NCBI GenBank assembly: GCA_905236785.1
Contig: CAJOQC010000229.1
Coordinates: forward strand, 1-16,035
Source of the DNA: an uncultured Selenomonadaceae bacterium
Lineage (GTDB): Bacteria; Bacillota; Negativicutes; Selenomonadales; Selenomonadaceae
DNA: 16,035 bases
Reading direction: 5' to 3'
Shown: positions 14,214-16,035 of the stretch, one piece after another
Position numbering within the stretch: the first letter of the stretch is position 1
Layout: each line of letters starts with the position of its first letter
The notes under the pieces: model-generated
The model's input: the letters and a program-made list of their open reading frames with translations, nothing else
What the model was told of the DNA's origin: nothing
Databases searched by the model: none
Position numbers and translations under genes: made by a program

Positions 14214-15919
14214 TGCTGAAAATGCTGACGGTGCAAAATTTCGCACTCCTTGAGCATGTGGAGGTGGAATTTGGCGCGGGGCTTAACATATTGACCGGCG
14301 AAACCGGCGCGGGCAAATCAATTCTTATCGACGCTTTGGGCGCGGTTCTGGGCGGGCGGCTTGCGGCGGGGGCAATTCGCACCGGTTGCGACAGTTTGCG
14401 GGTGGAGGCGGTGTTTTCCTTTGCCGAGGGGCATGGTTTATCCCGCGACCTTAAAGATTTTTTGGCGGAACAGGCCACGGATTACGACGAAGAAACCGCC
14501 GAAATAATAATCCTGCGCCAACTGAACAAAAACGGCCGCAACACTGTCCTTGTGAACGGCGCTCATGTTACGCTGACGACCCTCAAAAAACTCGGCGCAC
14601 TCCTTATTGACATTCATGGGCAAAACGAAAATCTTGCCCTGTTGAAAGAGAGCAGTCAATACGCCCTTATCGACGGACAAAACGGCGAACTTGCCGCCAA
14701 GTATGCCGATGCCTACCATAATTACACCGCCGCCAAAGAGGAACTTGCCGAAAAGGAAGAGTCGGCAGAGCGTTCCGCCGAACGAACGGACATATTAAAA
14801 TGGCAAATAAAGGAAATAGAAGACGCGGAACTTGCGGAGGGGGAGGACGAAGAACTTGAAGAGGACATTCGCCGCCTTGCCAACGCCGAACGCATAGCCG
14901 AATATGTGGGCGAATCCTGCGACCTTTTGGAAGGAGGCGGCCGCGATGGCGTGGGGGTTTTGGATGCCCTTTCTACGGTTACCCGCAATTTGTCGGACAT
15001 GAGCCGCTTTGACAACACCCTTGACAACGCCCTAAAAATTATCGAGGACGCAAAGATAAACTTGCAAGAAGCGGCCTATGAAGTGAAAGAATACGCCGAA
15101 GACATGGACTTTAGCCCCGCAAGGCTAAATAAGATGCAACGGCGCATGGACGTAATAGACCGTTTGCGAAAAAAATACGGCAACAGCGCAAAGGAAATTT
15201 TGGAGTTTGCCGACAAGGCCAAGGGGGAACTTGCGGCAATCGAAAACTATGAGCAAGACATAGAAGAACTAAAGAAAAATCTTGCCGCCGCCGAAAAAAC
15301 CATGCAATCTTTGGCGGCGGAACTTACCAAAAAGCGCATAGCGGCGGCGACGGACTTATCAAAAAAAATCGAAAAACGCCTCTCCTCTTTGGGTATGCCA
15401 AAAGCTCGGTTCATAATGGAAGTAAAACCCACGGAAAACTTCACCTCGCGTGGCGCGGACGAAATTATCATGAACTTTTCCGCCAACCCCGGCGAGGAAT
15501 TGCGCCTGTTAAAAGATGCGGCCTCCGGCGGCGAACTTTCCCGCGTGGCCTTGGCCATAAAAGCCGTGAGCGCGGCGGACGACAACACACCCGCAGCCAT
15601 GGTTTTTGACGAAATAGACACCGGTCTTGGCGGGCGCACGGCGAAAATGGCCGCCGAGTGCATAGCCATGGTGGCGCGGCACAAACAGGTGCTGTGCATA
15701 ACCCATCTGCCCCAAATCGCCGCCATGGCGGACGTTCACCTGTACATATTAAAACACACGGAAAACGGACGAACCTACACCGGCGTACATGAACTGACGG
15801 ATACGGAACGAATAAACGAAATTGCCCGAATGGCAAGCGGCGCAGATGCAACCACCGCATCTCTTGACAACGCCCGCGAAATGGTAATGCACGCCAAAAT
15901 GACAAAAATTTCCTTGTAG
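14213..15919 (+). CDS. recN: DNA repair protein RecN
   Basis: SMC-like ATPase recruited early to double-strand breaks, where it helps hold and process DNA ends. It has 568 aa. The N-terminal ATPase half has Walker A GETGAGKS (29-36) and the Q-loop region LIDIHGQNENLALL (131-144). A long coiled-coil region (about 150-400) follows, rich in Glu and Lys. The C-terminal half has the ABC signature SGGELSRVALAIKA (about 438-451), Walker B AMVFDEIDTGLGG (about 462-474) and the His switch ITHLPQIAAMAD (about 495-506). ATG 14213 gives the pattern MLxxLxxxNFA shared with other RecN proteins; GTG 14195 and ATG 14222 are in-frame alternatives. It overlaps the nadK stop by one base and ends the gene train. 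No LexA-type site is visible nearby, as expected inside an operon. Confidence 0.96.
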   Translation: MLKMLTVQNFALLEHVEVEFGAGLNILTGETGAGKSILIDALGAVLGGRLAAGAIRTGCDSLRVEAVFSFAEGHGLSRDLKDFLAEQATDYDEETAEIIILRQLNKNGRNTVLVNGAHVTLTTLKKLGALLIDIHGQNENLALLKESSQYALIDGQNGELAAKYADAYHNYTAAKEELAEKEESAERSAERTDILKWQIKEIEDAELAEGEDEELEEDIRRLANAERIAEYVGESCDLLEGGGRDGVGVLDALSTVTRNLSDMSRFDNTLDNALKIIEDAKINLQEAAYEVKEYAEDMDFSPARLNKMQRRMDVIDRLRKKYGNSAKEILEFADKAKGELAAIENYEQDIEELKKNLAAAEKTMQSLAAELTKKRIAAATDLSKKIEKRLSSLGMPKARFIMEVKPTENFTSRGADEIIMNFSANPGEELRLLKDAASGGELSRVALAIKAVSAADDNTPAAMVFDEIDTGLGGRTAKMAAECIAMVARHKQVLCITHLPQIAAMADVHLYILKHTENGRTYTGVHELTDTERINEIARMASGADATTASLDNAREMVMHAKMTKISL

Positions 15920-15951
15920 AAAGAAGCAAAAGAAAAAGAACATAAACGTAA

Positions 15952-16035
15952 GGAAACCTCTAAAAACTCCCTCCGTCAGCCCTGCGGGCTGCCACCTCCC
16001 TCCAAGAGGGAGGCTTAAATCAGCCCTCCTCTTGG
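15952..16035. repeat. Second copy of the palindromic repeat core plus adjacent inverted repeats (runs off window edge)
   Basis: From 15952 the plus strand closely matches the reverse complement of 601-661 (AACCTCTAAAA, then CTCC/CTCT, then GTCAGCCCTGCGGG), with one indel and a few substitutions. Perfect hairpins inside are CAGCCC/GGGCTG around TGC (15977-15991) and CCTCCCTC/GAGGGAGG around CAA (15995-16013). CCAAGAGGGAGG (16002-16013) can instead pair with CCTCCTCTTGG at 16025-16035 (one bulge), so two folds compete. The rest of the post-recN region (15920-15951) is A-rich with no recognisable feature. Confidence 0.7.

Noticed and set aside
15995..16013. Intrinsic terminator for recN
   Set aside because: The perfect 8-bp hairpin is followed by CTTAAATC rather than a T tract and sits within a repeat; it is recorded as a repeat instead.
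1..16035. CRISPR arrays, tRNA/rRNA genes, transposases, phage genes, defence or toxin-antitoxin modules
   Set aside because: I looked for them and saw none; coding space is fully occupied by core genes and the few gaps are short.

Overview
The window looks like the chromosome of an anaerobic-type member of the Bacillota (Clostridia or Negativicutes grade). Pointers are the Asp23/Gls24–AmaP–DUF2273 envelope trio, EF-P with the lysine at residue 32, the xseA-xseB-ispA-dxs-tlyA-nadK-recN order, strong purine-rich Shine-Dalgarno sites, and several GTG/TTG starts. Base composition is mid-GC (about half, by eye). I cannot name a genus from sequence alone. No phage, transposase, CRISPR, toxin-antitoxin or defence genes are visible; nearly everything is core housekeeping.

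Layout. (1) 1-407, minus: 5' part of an Hsp20 small heat-shock protein gene running off the left edge. (2) 408-834: divergent control region. It holds an hsp20 promoter embedded in a four-unit octamer repeat, a hairpin burying the hsp20 ribosome-binding site (thermometer-like), a 96-bp nested palindrome, and a good sigma-A-type promoter firing rightward. (3) 835-8200, plus: a first gene train: mltG (septal peptidoglycan lytic transglycosylase), U32 peptidase-like tRNA-hydroxylation protein, an unrecognised coiled-coil/proline-rich protein, acylphosphatase, aroQ, M24 aminopeptidase, efp, Asp23/Gls24 protein, AmaP, DUF2273 protein, nusB. (4) 8201-8361: a gap whose main content is a strong intrinsic-terminator-like hairpin ending just before xseA. 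(5) 8362-15919, plus: a second train, xseA, xseB, ispA, dxs, tlyA, nadK, recN, with every junction overlapping or 2 nt apart. (6) 15920-16035: noncoding, with a second copy of the palindromic repeat core in the opposite orientation.

Functionally the first train mixes cell-wall/envelope (MltG, Asp23 system), tRNA and translation quality (U32, EF-P), aromatic precursor synthesis (AroQ) and transcription antitermination (NusB). The second joins DNA repair (Exo VII, RecN), isoprenoid precursor supply (Dxs, IspA), rRNA methylation (TlyA) and NADP supply (NadK).

No clear novel multi-gene system is present. The items most worth checking are the RNA-thermometer-like hairpin and octamer repeat at hsp20, the terminator jammed against a Shine-Dalgarno-less xseA start, the dispersed palindromic repeats at both ends, and the unknown polyproline protein sharing an operon with efp.
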